DNA of 64,000 nucleotides. It comes from Mycobacterium scrofulaceum (GTDB lineage: Bacteria > Actinomycetota > Actinomycetes > Mycobacteriales > Mycobacteriaceae). Below the pieces are notes generated by a model. The model worked only from the letters and a program-made list of their open reading frames with translations, had not been told where the DNA came from and ran no database searches. Positions 39,450-48,747 of the stretch are shown here, piece after piece (position 1 is the first letter of the stretch; each line of letters begins with the position of its first letter). The stretch spans positions 1 to 64,000 of the forward strand of contig NZ_LZJW01000040.1 in NCBI RefSeq assembly GCF_001667885.1, written 5' to 3'. Made by a program: the position numbers and the translations under genes.

Positions 39450-40430
39450 GTGGGAATTACCGTCGCGGTGACCGGGCCGACCGGTGAGATCGGGATGTCC
39501 GCGGTGACGGCGCTGGAGCGCGAACCGGCCGTGGACGCCATCATCGGGATGGCGCGCCGGCCGTTCGACCCGTCCTCGCGCGGCTGGCAGAAGACCACCT
39601 ACCAGCAGGGCGACATTCTCGACCGCGAGGCCGTCGACGCCCTCGTGGCCCAGGCCGACGTGGTGATCCACCTGGCCTTCATCATCATGGGTTCGCGCGA
39701 AGAGAGCGCCCGCATCAACCTGCAGGGCACCCGCAACGTGTTCGAGGCGACGGTCGCCAGCGAGCGGACCCGGCGCCTGGTGTACACGTCGTCGGTGGCG
39801 GCCTACGGGTACCACCGCGACAACCCGGACCCGCTGACCGAGGACGTGCCGGCGCGGGGCTCCGAGGAGCACTACTACTCGGAGCAGAAGGCGGCGTGTG
39901 AGGCCCTGCTCGGCGAGATCACCAAGGACTCGCCCCTGGAAGTCTTCGTGTTGCGGCCGTGCATCGTCGCCGGTCCCAACGCCACCGCCCTCGCCGACGC
40001 GATGCCGTGGAACCAGCTGCCCGGCCCGATGCGAGCCGTGGTCAAGGCGGTGCCGGTACTGAAGCCGGTGGTCCCCGACCCGGGCTACCCGCTGCAGCTG
40101 GTGCACCACGACGACGGCGCGAGCGCGATCGCGCTCGCGGCCACCGCGCCGGCGCCGCCCGGCGCGTACAACATCGCCGGCGACGGGGTCGTCACGGTGG
40201 CCGACGTGGCCAGGGCGCTTGGTGGCCGCCCGGTCCGGGTCCCCGCCGCCGCGGCCGTCGCGGCGTCGGCGGCGCTTTCCCGCGTGCCGCTCGTTCCGTC
40301 CATGCTGGAATGGCTGCACACCGCACGCACGTCCATGGTCATGGACACCACCAAGGCGCGCACCCAACTCGGCTGGCGGCCGGTCCACTCCTCGGCGGAA
40401 ACCCTGACCGCGCTGGCCTCGGCGCTATGA
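39450..40430 (+). CDS. NAD-dependent epimerase/dehydratase (extended SDR)
   Basis: A 326-residue extended short-chain dehydrogenase. The Rossmann glycine motif TGPTGEIG is at residues 8-15. The catalytic Ser and Tyr-x-x-x-Lys occur as VYTSSVAAYGY and HYYSEQKAA. Substrates of such enzymes range from nucleotide sugars to sterols and cannot be told here. GTG start at 39450 is supported by ggagggg 13 bases before; the long open frame further upstream has no related sequence. In M. tuberculosis fdhF stands in this place before fdhD, so this gene and the ANTAR gene replace it. Confidence 0.85.
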   Translation: MGITVAVTGPTGEIGMSAVTALEREPAVDAIIGMARRPFDPSSRGWQKTTYQQGDILDREAVDALVAQADVVIHLAFIIMGSREESARINLQGTRNVFEATVASERTRRLVYTSSVAAYGYHRDNPDPLTEDVPARGSEEHYYSEQKAACEALLGEITKDSPLEVFVLRPCIVAGPNATALADAMPWNQLPGPMRAVVKAVPVLKPVVPDPGYPLQLVHHDDGASAIALAATAPAPPGAYNIAGDGVVTVADVARALGGRPVRVPAAAAVAASAALSRVPLVPSMLEWLHTARTSMVMDTTKARTQLGWRPVHSSAETLTALASAL

Positions 40431-40500
40431 GGCCGAGGTAGTTTTGCTGCGTGAGGTCTCTGCGCTCCGCCGCAATGCCCGCCGACGGTGAAATCGCCTC

Positions 40501-41319
40501 GTGCGGCGCGTAACTGAGCGCCGGCGGGTGAAGCACCTGACCGCCGGTAAAGCCAGCACCCGGCCCGAGAGCCTGGTCGTCGAGGAACCGCTCGAGATCC
40601 GGGTGAACGGCGCGGCGGTCACCGTGACCATGCGCACTCCAGGGGCGGATTTCGAACTGGCGCAAGGCTTTCTGCTCACCGAGGGAATCATCGCGGGCCG
40701 CGACGACGTGCAGACCATCCGCTATTGCGGTGGCGCCGTCGAGGGCGCGAACACCTATAACGTCCTGGACGTGACGCTGGCCGCGGGCGTCGCGGCGCCC
40801 AGCCTCGACGTGACCCGAAACTTTTACACCACCTCCTCGTGCGGCGTCTGCGGCAAGGCGTCGCTGGATGCGGTGCGGTTGATCGGCCGCTTCGCCCCCG
40901 GGGCGGATCCCGCGACTCTTGCGGCGGCCACGCTCGAGGCGATGCCCGCCCAACTGCGTTCCGCGCAGAAGGTTTTCGACAGCACCGGCGGCCTGCACGC
41001 CGCCGCGCTGTTCGAGGTCGATGGGACCATGCTCGCGGTGCGCGAGGACGTCGGCAGGCACAACGCCGTCGACAAAGTCATCGGCTGGGCGCTGGAACAG
41101 CGCCGGGTGCCGCTGGAGGGCTCCGTGCTGCTGGTGAGTGGGCGGGCCTCCTTCGAGTTGACGCAGAAGGCGGTGCTGGCGGGGATTCCGGTGCTGGCCG
41201 CCGTGTCCGCGCCGTCGTCGCTGGCGGTCTCGTTGGCCGAGGAGTCGGGGATCACGTTGGTCGCCTTTCTGCGCGAGGACTCGATGAACATCTACACCCG
41301 GGCCGATCGCATCCGCTAG
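40501..41319 (+). CDS. fdhD: Formate dehydrogenase accessory sulfurtransferase FdhD
   Basis: A 272-residue protein that transfers sulfur from a cysteine desulfurase to the molybdenum cofactor of formate dehydrogenase. The catalytic pair is C114-G-V-C117 in [13 protein letters not shown]. The cofactor-binding part has [18 protein letters not shown] and [18 protein letters not shown] start. The usual partner fdhF is not next to it in this window, so the enzyme it serves must be elsewhere or be a related molybdoenzyme. Confidence 0.95.
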   Translation: MRRVTERRRVKHLTAGKASTRPESLVVEEPLEIRVNGAAVTVTMRTPGADFELAQGFLLTEGIIAGRDDVQTIRYCGGAVEGANTYNVLDVTLAAGVAAPSLDVTRNFYTTSSCGVCGKASLDAVRLIGRFAPGADPATLAAATLEAMPAQLRSAQKVFDSTGGLHAAALFEVDGTMLAVREDVGRHNAVDKVIGWALEQRRVPLEGSVLLVSGRASFELTQKAVLAGIPVLAAVSAPSSLAVSLAEESGITLVAFLREDSMNIYTRADRIR

Positions 41320-41433
41320 ACGCATCCGGCCGGTTGTGGATGAACGCGGCACTGGGGATAACCGGCCGTCGCGGACGGCTCACCCGCGCCGCTGCGGCCC
41401 GCCGTGTCGGGGCCGGCCCGCACAGTGGCCGGC

Positions 41434-41811
41434 ATGACGACCGAAACGACGTTGACCCGGGTCCAGCTCGGCGCGCTGGGTGAGGCGCTCGCCGTGGATC
41501 ACCTGACGAGGGCGGGATTGCGTGTCCTGCAACGTAACTGGCGGTGCCGCTACGGCGAGCTCGACGTGATCGCCTGCGATGACGCCACCCGCACGGTGGT
41601 GTTCGTCGAGGTGAAGACGCGCACCGGCGACGGCTACGGCGGGCTGGCCTACGCGGTCACCGAGCGTAAGGTCCGCCGGTTGCGCCGCCTGGCCGGGCTG
41701 TGGCTGGCGGGCCAGGACGCGCGTTGGGCGGCGCTGCGCATCGACGTGATCCGGGTGCGGATCGGGCGCCGGCGCACCCCCGAAATCACCCATCTGCAAG
41801 GGATCGGCTGA
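41434..41811 (+). CDS. YraN (UPF0102) nuclease-fold protein
   Basis: A 125-residue protein of the UPF0102 family, equivalent to Rv2898c. It has the restriction-endonuclease-like core: GELDVIACD with the acidic residue and VFVEVKTRTGDGYGG with the E-x-K. Related proteins are linked to DNA uptake and repair, and this gene is followed directly by comM and then dprA, a grouping linked to natural transformation in other bacteria. Its stop overlaps the comM ATG by one base (TGATG). Confidence 0.88.
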   Translation: MTTETTLTRVQLGALGEALAVDHLTRAGLRVLQRNWRCRYGELDVIACDDATRTVVFVEVKTRTGDGYGGLAYAVTERKVRRLRRLAGLWLAGQDARWAALRIDVIRVRIGRRRTPEITHLQGIG

Positions 41812-43322
41812 TGGCACTGGGCCGCGCGTTCTCGGTCGCCGTCCGCGGCGTGGACGGACAGATCGTGGAGATCGAAGCCGACATCACCTCCGGACTGCCG
41901 GGCGTTCATCTGGTGGGTCTGCCGGACGCCGCCCTGCAGGAATCCCGCGACCGGGTCAGGGCCGCGGTCACCAACTGCGGCAACAGCTGGCCGATGGCGC
42001 GGCTCACGCTCGCGCTGTCACCGGCGACGCTGCCCAAAATGGGGTCCGTCTACGACATCGCCCTGGCCGCGGCGGTCCTGTCGGCGCAGCGCAAGAACCC
42101 GTGGGATCGCCTGGAGAAGACGGTGCTGCTGGGCGAGCTGTCGCTGGACGGCCGGGTGCGCCCGGTGCGCGGCGTGCTGCCGGCGGTGCTGGCCGCCAAG
42201 CGCGACGGCTGGCCGGCCGTCGTCGTCCCGGTCGACAACCTGGCCGAGGCCAGCCTGGTCGACGGCATCGACGTCTGGGGCGTGCGCACGCTGGGGCAGT
42301 TGCAGAAATGGCTCAGCGGATCCGTCGCCCTGCAGAACCGGATCACCACCACGCCCACCCCGCCGGAACCCGCGATGGATCTGGCCGATGTGGTCGGGCA
42401 GACGCAGGCGCGGTTTGCGGTCGAGGTGGCCGCCGCCGGTTCACACCACCTCATGCTCACGGGACCACCGGGTGTCGGCAAAACGATGCTCGCCCAACGG
42501 CTTCCGGGGCTGCTTCCGCCGCTGTCGGAGAGTGAGTCACTCGAGGTCACCGCGATCCATTCGGTGGCCGGGCTGCTGTCGGGGGAGACGCCGCTGATCA
42601 CCACGCCGCCGTTCGTGGCGCCGCATCACAGCTCGAGCATGGCGGCGCTCGTCGGCGGGGGCTCGGGCATGGCGCGCCCCGGGGCGGTCAGCCGCGCGCA
42701 TCGCGGGGTGCTCTTCCTCGACGAATGCGCGGAGATCAGCGTCAGCGCGTTGGAAGCCTTGCGAACGCCGTTGGAGGATGGGGAGATTCGGCTCGCCCGA
42801 CGCGACGGTGTGGCCTGCTACCCGGCCCGCTTTCAGTTGGTGCTGGCCGCCAACCTGTGCCCCTGCGCGCCCGCCGACCCGCAGGACTGCATCTGTGCCG
42901 CCGCGGCCAAGCGTCGCTACCTCGGCAAGCTGTCCGGTCCACTGCTCGACCGGGTGGACCTGCGGGTGCAGATGCACTCGGTGCGCGCGGGCGCGTTCTC
43001 CGGCGGCGAAGCCGAGTCGACGGCCCAGGTTCGGCAGCGGGTGGCCCAGGCCCGCGCGGCCGCGGCCCAGCGGTGGTCGCCGCACGGATTCCGCACCAAC
43101 GCCGAAGTCAGCGGGGCGCTGCTGCGCCGGAAGTTCCGTCCCGGCAATGCGGCGATGGCCCCGCTGCAGAAGGCGCTGGATCGTGGGGTGCTCAGCATCC
43201 GCGGCCTGGACCGGACTCTTCGGGTCGCGTGGAGCCTGACCGATCTGGCCGGCGGGGTGTCGCCCGGGCTGGATGAGGTCGCGGCCGCGCTGAGCTTCCG
43301 GCAGCCGGGGGCGCAGCGATGA
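41811..43322 (+). CDS. comM: ComM-like Mg-chelatase family AAA+ ATPase
   Basis: A 503-residue AAA+ ATPase, equivalent to Rv2897c. The N-terminal Lon-like domain (VAVRGVDGQIVEIEADITSGLPG) is followed by Walker A LTGPPGVGKTMLA near residue 220, Walker B VLFLDECAEIS, and a cysteine cluster ANLCPCAPADPQDCICA. Members act as helicases that extend heteroduplex during transformation. Whether mycobacteria use it this way is not settled. Reads between yraN and dprA in one direction, with a small opposite gene after it. Confidence 0.9.
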   Translation: MALGRAFSVAVRGVDGQIVEIEADITSGLPGVHLVGLPDAALQESRDRVRAAVTNCGNSWPMARLTLALSPATLPKMGSVYDIALAAAVLSAQRKNPWDRLEKTVLLGELSLDGRVRPVRGVLPAVLAAKRDGWPAVVVPVDNLAEASLVDGIDVWGVRTLGQLQKWLSGSVALQNRITTTPTPPEPAMDLADVVGQTQARFAVEVAAAGSHHLMLTGPPGVGKTMLAQRLPGLLPPLSESESLEVTAIHSVAGLLSGETPLITTPPFVAPHHSSSMAALVGGGSGMARPGAVSRAHRGVLFLDECAEISVSALEALRTPLEDGEIRLARRDGVACYPARFQLVLAANLCPCAPADPQDCICAAAAKRRYLGKLSGPLLDRVDLRVQMHSVRAGAFSGGEAESTAQVRQRVAQARAAAAQRWSPHGFRTNAEVSGALLRRKFRPGNAAMAPLQKALDRGVLSIRGLDRTLRVAWSLTDLAGGVSPGLDEVAAALSFRQPGAQR

Positions 43323-43336
43323 GTGCCGGCCGCGGA

Positions 43337-43612
43337 TCACCAGTACGCGTGCGTCAACCAGTCGTTGTGGCCGCCGCGGACCGCTATCGCGGCGGTCACC
43401 AGGATGGCGAAGGCCCGGGCGAACTGTGCCATCGCGCGACCGCCCTCGCCGCGCTGTTCCATGTCATGCAACGCGACGAACGCGAGGCCGCCGCTGAGGA
43501 TCGGGATGGGCATGCCGCACCAGCTGACCAGGCTCAACGCGAACGCCGCAACCGCCCAAGGGTTGATGGGGCGGGCGGGTGCCGCGAGCTGGGTCGGCGC
43601 GCAGACGATCAT
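43337..43612 (-). CDS. Small DUF4190-like membrane protein
   Basis: A 91-residue protein on the minus strand between comM and dprA. Two membrane helices are seen, PINPWAVAAFALSLVSWCGMPIPILSGGLAFVAL and MAQFARAFAILVTAAIAV. The central GLAFVALHDMEQRGEGGRAMA matches the pattern of DUF4190 proteins. The start at 43612 is backed by ggagcg upstream, whereas the longer frame to 43768 runs into the dprA start. Function unknown. Its low size and opposite direction could hide it from annotation. Confidence 0.7.
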   Translation of the reverse strand: MIVCAPTQLAAPARPINPWAVAAFALSLVSWCGMPIPILSGGLAFVALHDMEQRGEGGRAMAQFARAFAILVTAAIAVRGGHNDWLTHAYW

Positions 43613-43725
43613 TGTTCGCTCCGTTCCTTGCCGGCCGCGCGATGGCGAATGGGTGTCGACGACAACACATTCGCGGATGGGGCTAAAAGGATCCTTGGCG
43701 AACACTTGAAGTCGGGGGCGCCCCA

Positions 43726-44892
43726 ATGTTGACCGCTGTCGACGACCCCGTACTGCGGTCCTGGGCATACCTGTCCCGGGTGGCCGAGCCGCCCTGCGCC
43801 GAACTGGCAGCGCTGGTGCGGTCCGTCGGCCCGGTGGAGGCGGCCGAGCGGGTGCGCCGCGGTCTGGTCGACGACGATGTCGCGCGGCAAACGGAGGCGA
43901 GGCGCGAAATCGACTGTGCCGCAGCCGACCTCGAGCTGCTCGCCCGTCGCGGGGGACGGTTGGTCACCCCCGACGACGACGAGTGGCCGCTGCTGGCGTT
44001 CGCCGCCTTCGGGAGCGCCTCGGGCAAGGCGCGCGGCGCGGCCCCAATGGTGTTGTGGGCACAGGGCCCGGCCCGGCTGGACGAGGTGGCGGACCGCGCG
44101 GCCGCCGTGGTGGGTACGCGGGCCGCGACGGCATATGGCGAACACGTGACCGAGGACTTGGCGGTCGGGCTGGCGCAACGGGAGGTGGCCGTCGTTTCCG
44201 GCGGCGCGTACGGAATCGACGGCGCGGCACACCGGGCGGTGCTGAACGCCGACGGCATCACTGTGGCGGTCCTGGCCGGGGGACTCGACATTCCGTATCC
44301 GAGCGGCCATGCGGCGCTGCTGCATCGCGTCGGCCAACACGGCCTGCTCTTCACCGAATACCCGCCCGGCGTCCGGCCCGCGCGCCACCGATTCCTGACC
44401 CGCAACCGGCTGGTGGCCGCCGTCACCGGGGCCGCGGTGGTGGTCGAAGCCGGGCTGCGCAGCGGCGCGGCGAACACCGCCGCGTGGGCGCGGGCGCTGG
44501 GGCGGGTGGTGGCCGCGGTTCCCGGCCCCGTGACGTCGTCGGCGTCCGCCGGCTGCCACGCGCTGCTGCGCAACGGCGCCGAGCTGGTCACCCGCGCCGA
44601 CCACATCGTCGAGCTCATCGGTCGCATCGGCGAGCTGGCCGCCGATGAAGCGCGCCCCACGACCGCGCTCGACGGGCTGAGCGACGCCGAGCGCCGGGTG
44701 TACGAGGCGCTGCCGGGGCGCGGCGCCGCAACCGTCGAGCAGCTCGCGGTCGCGTCGGGGCAGGTGCCCGAGCGGGTGCTGGGGCCGCTGGCCATGCTCG
44801 AGCTGGCCGGGTTGGTGTGCCGTCACGAGGGCGGGTGGCGACTTCTCCGGGCCGCGAGCGGCCAAGCTGCATCGACGACGCGGCTCGTATAG
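43726..44892 (+). CDS. dprA: DNA-processing protein DprA/Smf
   Basis: A 388-residue DprA that protects single-stranded DNA and loads RecA. The Rossmann core has AVVGTRAATAYGEHV and SGGAYGIDGAAHRAVL. Typical later motifs are LAGGLDIPYPSGH, FLTRNRLVAAVTGAAVVVEAG and AVPGPVTSSASAGCHALL. The C-terminal winged helix (VYEALPGRGAATVEQLAVASG) is also present. Equivalent to Rv2896c. The start ATG lies about 113 bases upstream of the opposite small gene's start, so the two are divergent. Confidence 0.95.
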   Translation: MLTAVDDPVLRSWAYLSRVAEPPCAELAALVRSVGPVEAAERVRRGLVDDDVARQTEARREIDCAAADLELLARRGGRLVTPDDDEWPLLAFAAFGSASGKARGAAPMVLWAQGPARLDEVADRAAAVVGTRAATAYGEHVTEDLAVGLAQREVAVVSGGAYGIDGAAHRAVLNADGITVAVLAGGLDIPYPSGHAALLHRVGQHGLLFTEYPPGVRPARHRFLTRNRLVAAVTGAAVVVEAGLRSGAANTAAWARALGRVVAAVPGPVTSSASAGCHALLRNGAELVTRADHIVELIGRIGELAADEARPTTALDGLSDAERRVYEALPGRGAATVEQLAVASGQVPERVLGPLAMLELAGLVCRHEGGWRLLRAASGQAASTTRLV

Positions 44893-44924
44893 TCGACGGG
44901 GGTCGGGCGGGGACAGGAGGACAA

Positions 44925-45776
44925 GTGGCGGGTCGACCTCTGCAACGCTTCGAGGTTGTCGATACCAAGGAGCTCACACCGCACATGGTCGCGGTCGTGC
45001 TGGGCAGCAAGGACTTCGACGCCTTCGTGCCCAGCAAATTCACCGACTCCTACGTCAAGTTGGCGTTCGTCGCCGACGACATCGACGTCGCGGACCTGCC
45101 CCAGCCATTGACGCTCGACAGCTTCGCCGGCCTGCCCCCCGAGAAACGGCCGTCGGTTCGCACTATGACCGTCCGCCACGTCGACAGCGCCGCCGGTCAG
45201 ATCACGCTGAACATCGTCACGCACGGCGAGCACGGGATCGCGGGGCAATGGGCGGCCGCGGCGCACCCCGGCCAGCGGATCTTCCTGATGGGTCCCGGCG
45301 GTGCCTACACGCCCGACCCGTCCGCCGATTGGCATCTGCTGGCCGGCGACGAGTCGGCACTGCCGGCCATCGCCGTGGCGCTGGAAGCGTTGCCGTCGAG
45401 TGCCGTCGGCAAGGCGTTCATTGAGGTGGCGGGCCAGGAAGACGAGATCCCCCTGGCCGCGCCGGAAGGCGTGGAGGTGCATTGGGTCTATCGCGGGGGC
45501 CGGGCCGACCTGGTCCCCGAGGACCGCGCCGGCGACCACGCCCCGCTGATCGAGGCGGTCACCACCACGCCATGGCTGCCCGGGCAGGTGCACGTCTTCA
45601 TTCACGGCGAGGCGCAAAGCGTCATGCACAATCTGCGGCCCTACATCCGCAAGGAGCGCGGCGTGGACGCGAAGTGGGCGTCGTCCATCTCGGGCTACTG
45701 GCGGCGTGGCCGCACCGAAGAGACCTTCCGGCAGTGGAAGAAGGAACTGGCCGAGGCGGAGTCCGGGGCCTCCTAG
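44925..45776 (+). CDS. viuB: Siderophore-interacting FAD-dependent reductase
   Basis: A 283-residue protein of the siderophore-interacting family, equivalent to Rv2895c. These flavoenzymes reduce ferric siderophores such as carboxymycobactin and release iron inside the cell. The FAD-binding part is seen as RTMTVRHVD and GIAGQWAAAAHPGQ. The C-terminal NAD(P)H part has LLAGDESALPAIAVALE and ends ISGYWRRGRTEETFRQWKKE. GTG at 44925 is chosen because caggagg is four bases before it. Together with feoAB it gives this region two separate iron-acquisition functions. Confidence 0.92.
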   Translation: MAGRPLQRFEVVDTKELTPHMVAVVLGSKDFDAFVPSKFTDSYVKLAFVADDIDVADLPQPLTLDSFAGLPPEKRPSVRTMTVRHVDSAAGQITLNIVTHGEHGIAGQWAAAAHPGQRIFLMGPGGAYTPDPSADWHLLAGDESALPAIAVALEALPSSAVGKAFIEVAGQEDEIPLAAPEGVEVHWVYRGGRADLVPEDRAGDHAPLIEAVTTTPWLPGQVHVFIHGEAQSVMHNLRPYIRKERGVDAKWASSISGYWRRGRTEETFRQWKKELAEAESGAS

Positions 45777-45818
45777 CGGGTTCGTCGGTCCGATCGCCGG
45801 CTGGCATCCTCTAGTTCC

Positions 45819-46982
45819 ATGGCGCATTACGGCGATTACCAGAACGAGATCTACTTCAAGGGTCTGGGCGGGATCGCGCCCGCGCTGCCGATGGCCTTCG
45901 CGGAGCTGGAGGCCCGGGCCGAGCGGGCGATGTCGCCGTCGGTGTGGTCCTACGTCACCGGTGGCGCCGGAGACGAGCGCACCCAACGGGCCAATCGCGA
46001 GGCGTTCGACCGCTGGGGCCTGATGCCCCGCATGTTCGTCGGGGCCGCCGAGCGTGACCTGTCGGTAGAGGTGTTCGGCCTGACGCTGCCGTCACCGTTG
46101 TTCATGGCGCCGATCGGCGTGATCGGCATCTGCGCGCAAGACGGCCACGGCGACCTGGCCACCGCGCGCGCCGCCGCGGCCACCGGTGTCCCGATGGTCG
46201 TGTCCACCCTGACCGCCGACCCGCTGGAAGACGTCGCCGCGCAGTTCGGCGATACCCCCGGTTTCTTCCAGCTGTACACGCCGAAGAATCGCGAGCTCGC
46301 CGCCAGCCTGGTGCAACGGGCCGAGGCCGCCGGCTACCAGGGCATCATCGTCACCCTGGACACCTGGATTCCGGGATGGCGTCCGCGCGACCTGAGCACG
46401 GCGAATTTTCCGCAGTTGCGGGGTCTGTGCCTCAGCAACTACACCAGCGACCCGGTCTTTCGCGCCGGCCTGCAGCGCCCGCCCGAGGAGGACCCGCAGG
46501 CCACCGTGCTGCAGTGGATCACGACGTTCGGCAATCCGTTGACGTGGGACGACCTCCCGTGGTTGCGATCGCTGACCGAGCTGCCGCTCATCATCAAGGG
46601 CATCTGCCATCCCGACGACGCCCGGCGCGCCAAGGACGGCGGCGTCGACGGCATCTACTGCTCGACGCACGGCGGCCGCCAGGCCAACGGCGGCCTGCCC
46701 GCGCTGGACTGCCTGCCGGGGGTGATCGAGGCGGCCGACGGCCTGCCGGTGCTGTTCGATTCGGGCATCCGCAACGGGGCCGACATCGTCAAGGCGCTGG
46801 CGCTGGGCGCGACCGCGGTGGGCGTCGGTCGGCCGTACGCCTACGGTCTGGCGCTCGGGGGCGTCGACGGGGTCGTGCACGTGCTGCGTTCGCTGCTGGC
46901 CGAAGCGGACCTGATCATGGCCGTCGACGGCTATCCGACACTGAAAGATCTCACCCCGGACACGCTTCGGCGCGTCGACTGA
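45819..46982 (+). CDS. FMN-dependent alpha-hydroxy-acid oxidase, lactate 2-monooxygenase-like
   Basis: A 387-residue flavoprotein closely resembling M. smegmatis lactate 2-monooxygenase, which turns lactate into acetate and CO2. Matching blocks are [73 protein letters not shown] and [20 protein letters not shown]. The active-site motif [11 protein letters not shown] reads [11 protein letters not shown] here: the His base and Arg are kept but the Asn is Thr. Other substrates of this family (glycolate, mandelate) remain possible. I do not recall such a gene between viuB and xerC in M. tuberculosis, so it is probably a lineage-specific insertion. Confidence 0.9.
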   Translation: MAHYGDYQNEIYFKGLGGIAPALPMAFAELEARAERAMSPSVWSYVTGGAGDERTQRANREAFDRWGLMPRMFVGAAERDLSVEVFGLTLPSPLFMAPIGVIGICAQDGHGDLATARAAAATGVPMVVSTLTADPLEDVAAQFGDTPGFFQLYTPKNRELAASLVQRAEAAGYQGIIVTLDTWIPGWRPRDLSTANFPQLRGLCLSNYTSDPVFRAGLQRPPEEDPQATVLQWITTFGNPLTWDDLPWLRSLTELPLIIKGICHPDDARRAKDGGVDGIYCSTHGGRQANGGLPALDCLPGVIEAADGLPVLFDSGIRNGADIVKALALGATAVGVGRPYAYGLALGGVDGVVHVLRSLLAEADLIMAVDGYPTLKDLTPDTLRRVD

Positions 46983-47015
46983 TCGGAGTCCGCGGCCCCT
47001 GCGAACGTTGCAGGC

Positions 47016-47912
47016 GTGGAGGCCATCCTCGAGGAATTCGACGAGTACCTGGCGCTGCAATGCGGCCGCTCGGCGCACACCCGTCGGGCCTACCTCGGCG
47101 ACCTGCGCTCGCTGCTGACGTTCCTGGAGAGCCGCGGCGCCGGGCTGGACGGGCTGAGCCTGCCGCTCCTGCGCTCATGGTTGTCGTCCGCGGCCACCGC
47201 GGGCGCCGCCCGCACGACGCTGGCCCGTCGCACCTCGGCGGTCAAGGCGTTCACCGCGTGGGCCGCGCGGCGCGGGTTGCTGGCCGGGGACCCGGCCGCG
47301 CGGCTGCAGGTGCCCAAGGCGCACCGCACGCTGCCGGCGGTGTTGCGCCAGGACCAGGCGCTCGACGCGATGGCCGCCGCGAAATCCGGTGCGCAACAAG
47401 GTGATCCGATGGCGTTGCGGGACCGGCTGATCGTCGAAATGTTGTACGCCACCGGAATCCGGGTGAGCGAGCTCTGCGGCCTGGACATCGACGACGTGGA
47501 CACCCGTTATCGGCTGGTCCGGGTGCTCGGCAAGGGCAACAAGCAGCGCACCGTGCCGTTCGGGATGCCGGCCGCCGAGGCGCTGCGCGCCTGGCTGGAC
47601 CAGGGCCGGCCCGCCCTGGTGACCGCCGAGTCGGGGCCCGCCCTGCTGCTGGGCGCCCGCGGCAGGCGGCTCGACGTGCGCCAGGCCCGCACCGTGGTGC
47701 ACCAAACGGTGGCCGCGGTGGACGGCGCTCCCGACATGGGCCCGCACGGGCTGCGGCACAGCGCGGCGACGCATCTGCTGGAAGGCGGCGCCGACCTGCG
47801 GGTCGTGCAGGAGCTGCTCGGCCATTCCAGCCTGGCGACCACCCAGCTCTACACCCACGTCGCCGTCTCCCGGTTGCGGGCGGTGCACGATCAGGCCCAC
47901 CCTCGGGCGTGA
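47016..47912 (+). CDS. xerC: Tyrosine recombinase XerC
   Basis: Site-specific recombinase of 298 residues that, with XerD, resolves chromosome dimers at dif. The N-terminal SAM-like DNA-binding domain has [28 protein letters not shown]. The catalytic domain contains [12 protein letters not shown] (first Arg near residue 149), [15 protein letters not shown] (His-Arg) and [15 protein letters not shown] with the Tyr nucleophile. GTG start. Equivalent to Rv2894c. Being a housekeeping recombinase it is not evidence of a mobile element. The stop codon forms part of a palindromic intergenic element. Confidence 0.95.
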   Translation: MEAILEEFDEYLALQCGRSAHTRRAYLGDLRSLLTFLESRGAGLDGLSLPLLRSWLSSAATAGAARTTLARRTSAVKAFTAWAARRGLLAGDPAARLQVPKAHRTLPAVLRQDQALDAMAAAKSGAQQGDPMALRDRLIVEMLYATGIRVSELCGLDIDDVDTRYRLVRVLGKGNKQRTVPFGMPAAEALRAWLDQGRPALVTAESGPALLLGARGRRLDVRQARTVVHQTVAAVDGAPDMGPHGLRHSAATHLLEGGADLRVVQELLGHSSLATTQLYTHVAVSRLRAVHDQAHPRA

Positions 47913-47981
47913 GCGTGCACCCACGGGAGGGTGCGGACCGGGCGCCGACACACCGTGGGGGACCGCCCCGGGCGCACGCTC
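47911..47981. repeat. Palindromic intergenic element, copy 3 (convergent junction)
   Basis: Opens gagcgtgcacccacgg and closes ccgggcgcacgctc, pairing over the outer arms. The interior has gacacaccgtgg. It fills the gap between xerC and the convergent M23 gene, using the last bases of both stop regions. It is the third copy of the element at 8817 and 11715, and again could serve as a two-way terminator. Confidence 0.7.
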
Positions 47982-48474
47982 AGCCCCGCAGCGGCTTGAG
48001 CCGGATCGGCGTCGACTTCACCAGGCCCAGCGGATCGACGTAGTGGGCGCCGGACGCCGGCCCCCACATCGCGCCCCAGTGCAGGCACGCCGCCGCCCCG
48101 CAGCCGGCATGCCCGACCTCCAGCGAGCCGATCACGGTCCGGGCCGTCACCGGCTGACCGACCCGCACCGCGGCGCGGACCGGCTCGTAGCTGGTGCGCA
48201 GGCCACCGGGGTGGGCCAGCGACACCACCGGGCGCCCCGCCAGCTCCCCGGCGAACACGACGGTGGCGGTGCCCGCCGCGTACACCGGCTGACCGGGGGC
48301 GCCGGGCAGGTCCACCCCCCGATGCCCGGGTTTCCAGTCCGGCGCCGGCGCATCGAACCCCCGGGCCACGGCGGGCGGCGGGCGCAGCGGCCAGTCCAGG
48401 CGACCGTCGTCCGCGGCCGCCGGTGCCGCGCCCAGCATCGCCAGCCACGATAAAAGCCACCAAACCCGTCGCAT
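47980..48474 (-). CDS. Exported M23-family (LytM-like) peptidase
   Basis: A 164-residue secreted protein, equivalent to Rv2891. The signal peptide MRRVWWLLSWLAMLGAAPAAA is at the start. A LytM/M23 domain follows with HRGVDLPG carrying the first metal ligands (H-x-x-x-D) and a final ACLHWGAMWG. In the canonical family this last motif is H-x-H; here the first His is replaced by Cys, so metal binding may differ or be lost. Such proteins cut or bind peptidoglycan crosslinks. The start at 48474 is chosen for the signal peptide. Divergent from rpsB. Confidence 0.85.
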   Translation of the reverse strand: MRRVWWLLSWLAMLGAAPAAADDGRLDWPLRPPPAVARGFDAPAPDWKPGHRGVDLPGAPGQPVYAAGTATVVFAGELAGRPVVSLAHPGGLRTSYEPVRAAVRVGQPVTARTVIGSLEVGHAGCGAAACLHWGAMWGPASGAHYVDPLGLVKSTPIRLKPLRG

Positions 48475-48747
48475 CGGCTCAGTGGAGTGCGCCGGCGGCC
48501 CCGCCACCAGTCAGGTCCGGCCGGTGCTGTGCAAAACCACCAGCTGAGTCCGTGTAAACTGCTGGTCGCAGCTCGTTCGCGGGCTGACTTCGCGCGTCCG
48601 CCCCGCGTCTCCCGTTTGACTAGGAGTTCGCACCGCGTGCCGGGCGGTCCCCGCCAGGGTTTCCTGGCGAGGTCCGGCATCGCAGCAGGCGCCAGGGCCC
48701 GGCTTCACCCGATGCCGGGCGACAACCGACACAAGTAAGGCACACGC
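48475..48747 (+). other. rpsB upstream region
   Basis: 273 bases between divergent M23 and rpsB genes. A possible -10 box taaact occurs at 48555-48560 in the sequence cgtgtaaactg. This would give a leader of about 180 bases before rpsB, long enough for S2 autoregulation. The leader is G+C-rich and includes repeated gcgcgtccgccccgcg-like stretches. No known riboswitch was recognised. Confidence 0.35.

Noticed and set aside
43319..43732. Plus-strand open frame between comM and dprA
   Set aside because: Charged low-complexity translation overlapping a more convincing minus-strand DUF4190-like gene with membrane helices and a ribosome-binding site.
47016..47912. Integrase of a mobile element
   Set aside because: Length, motifs and neighbours match the housekeeping XerC; no attachment sites or cargo genes seen.
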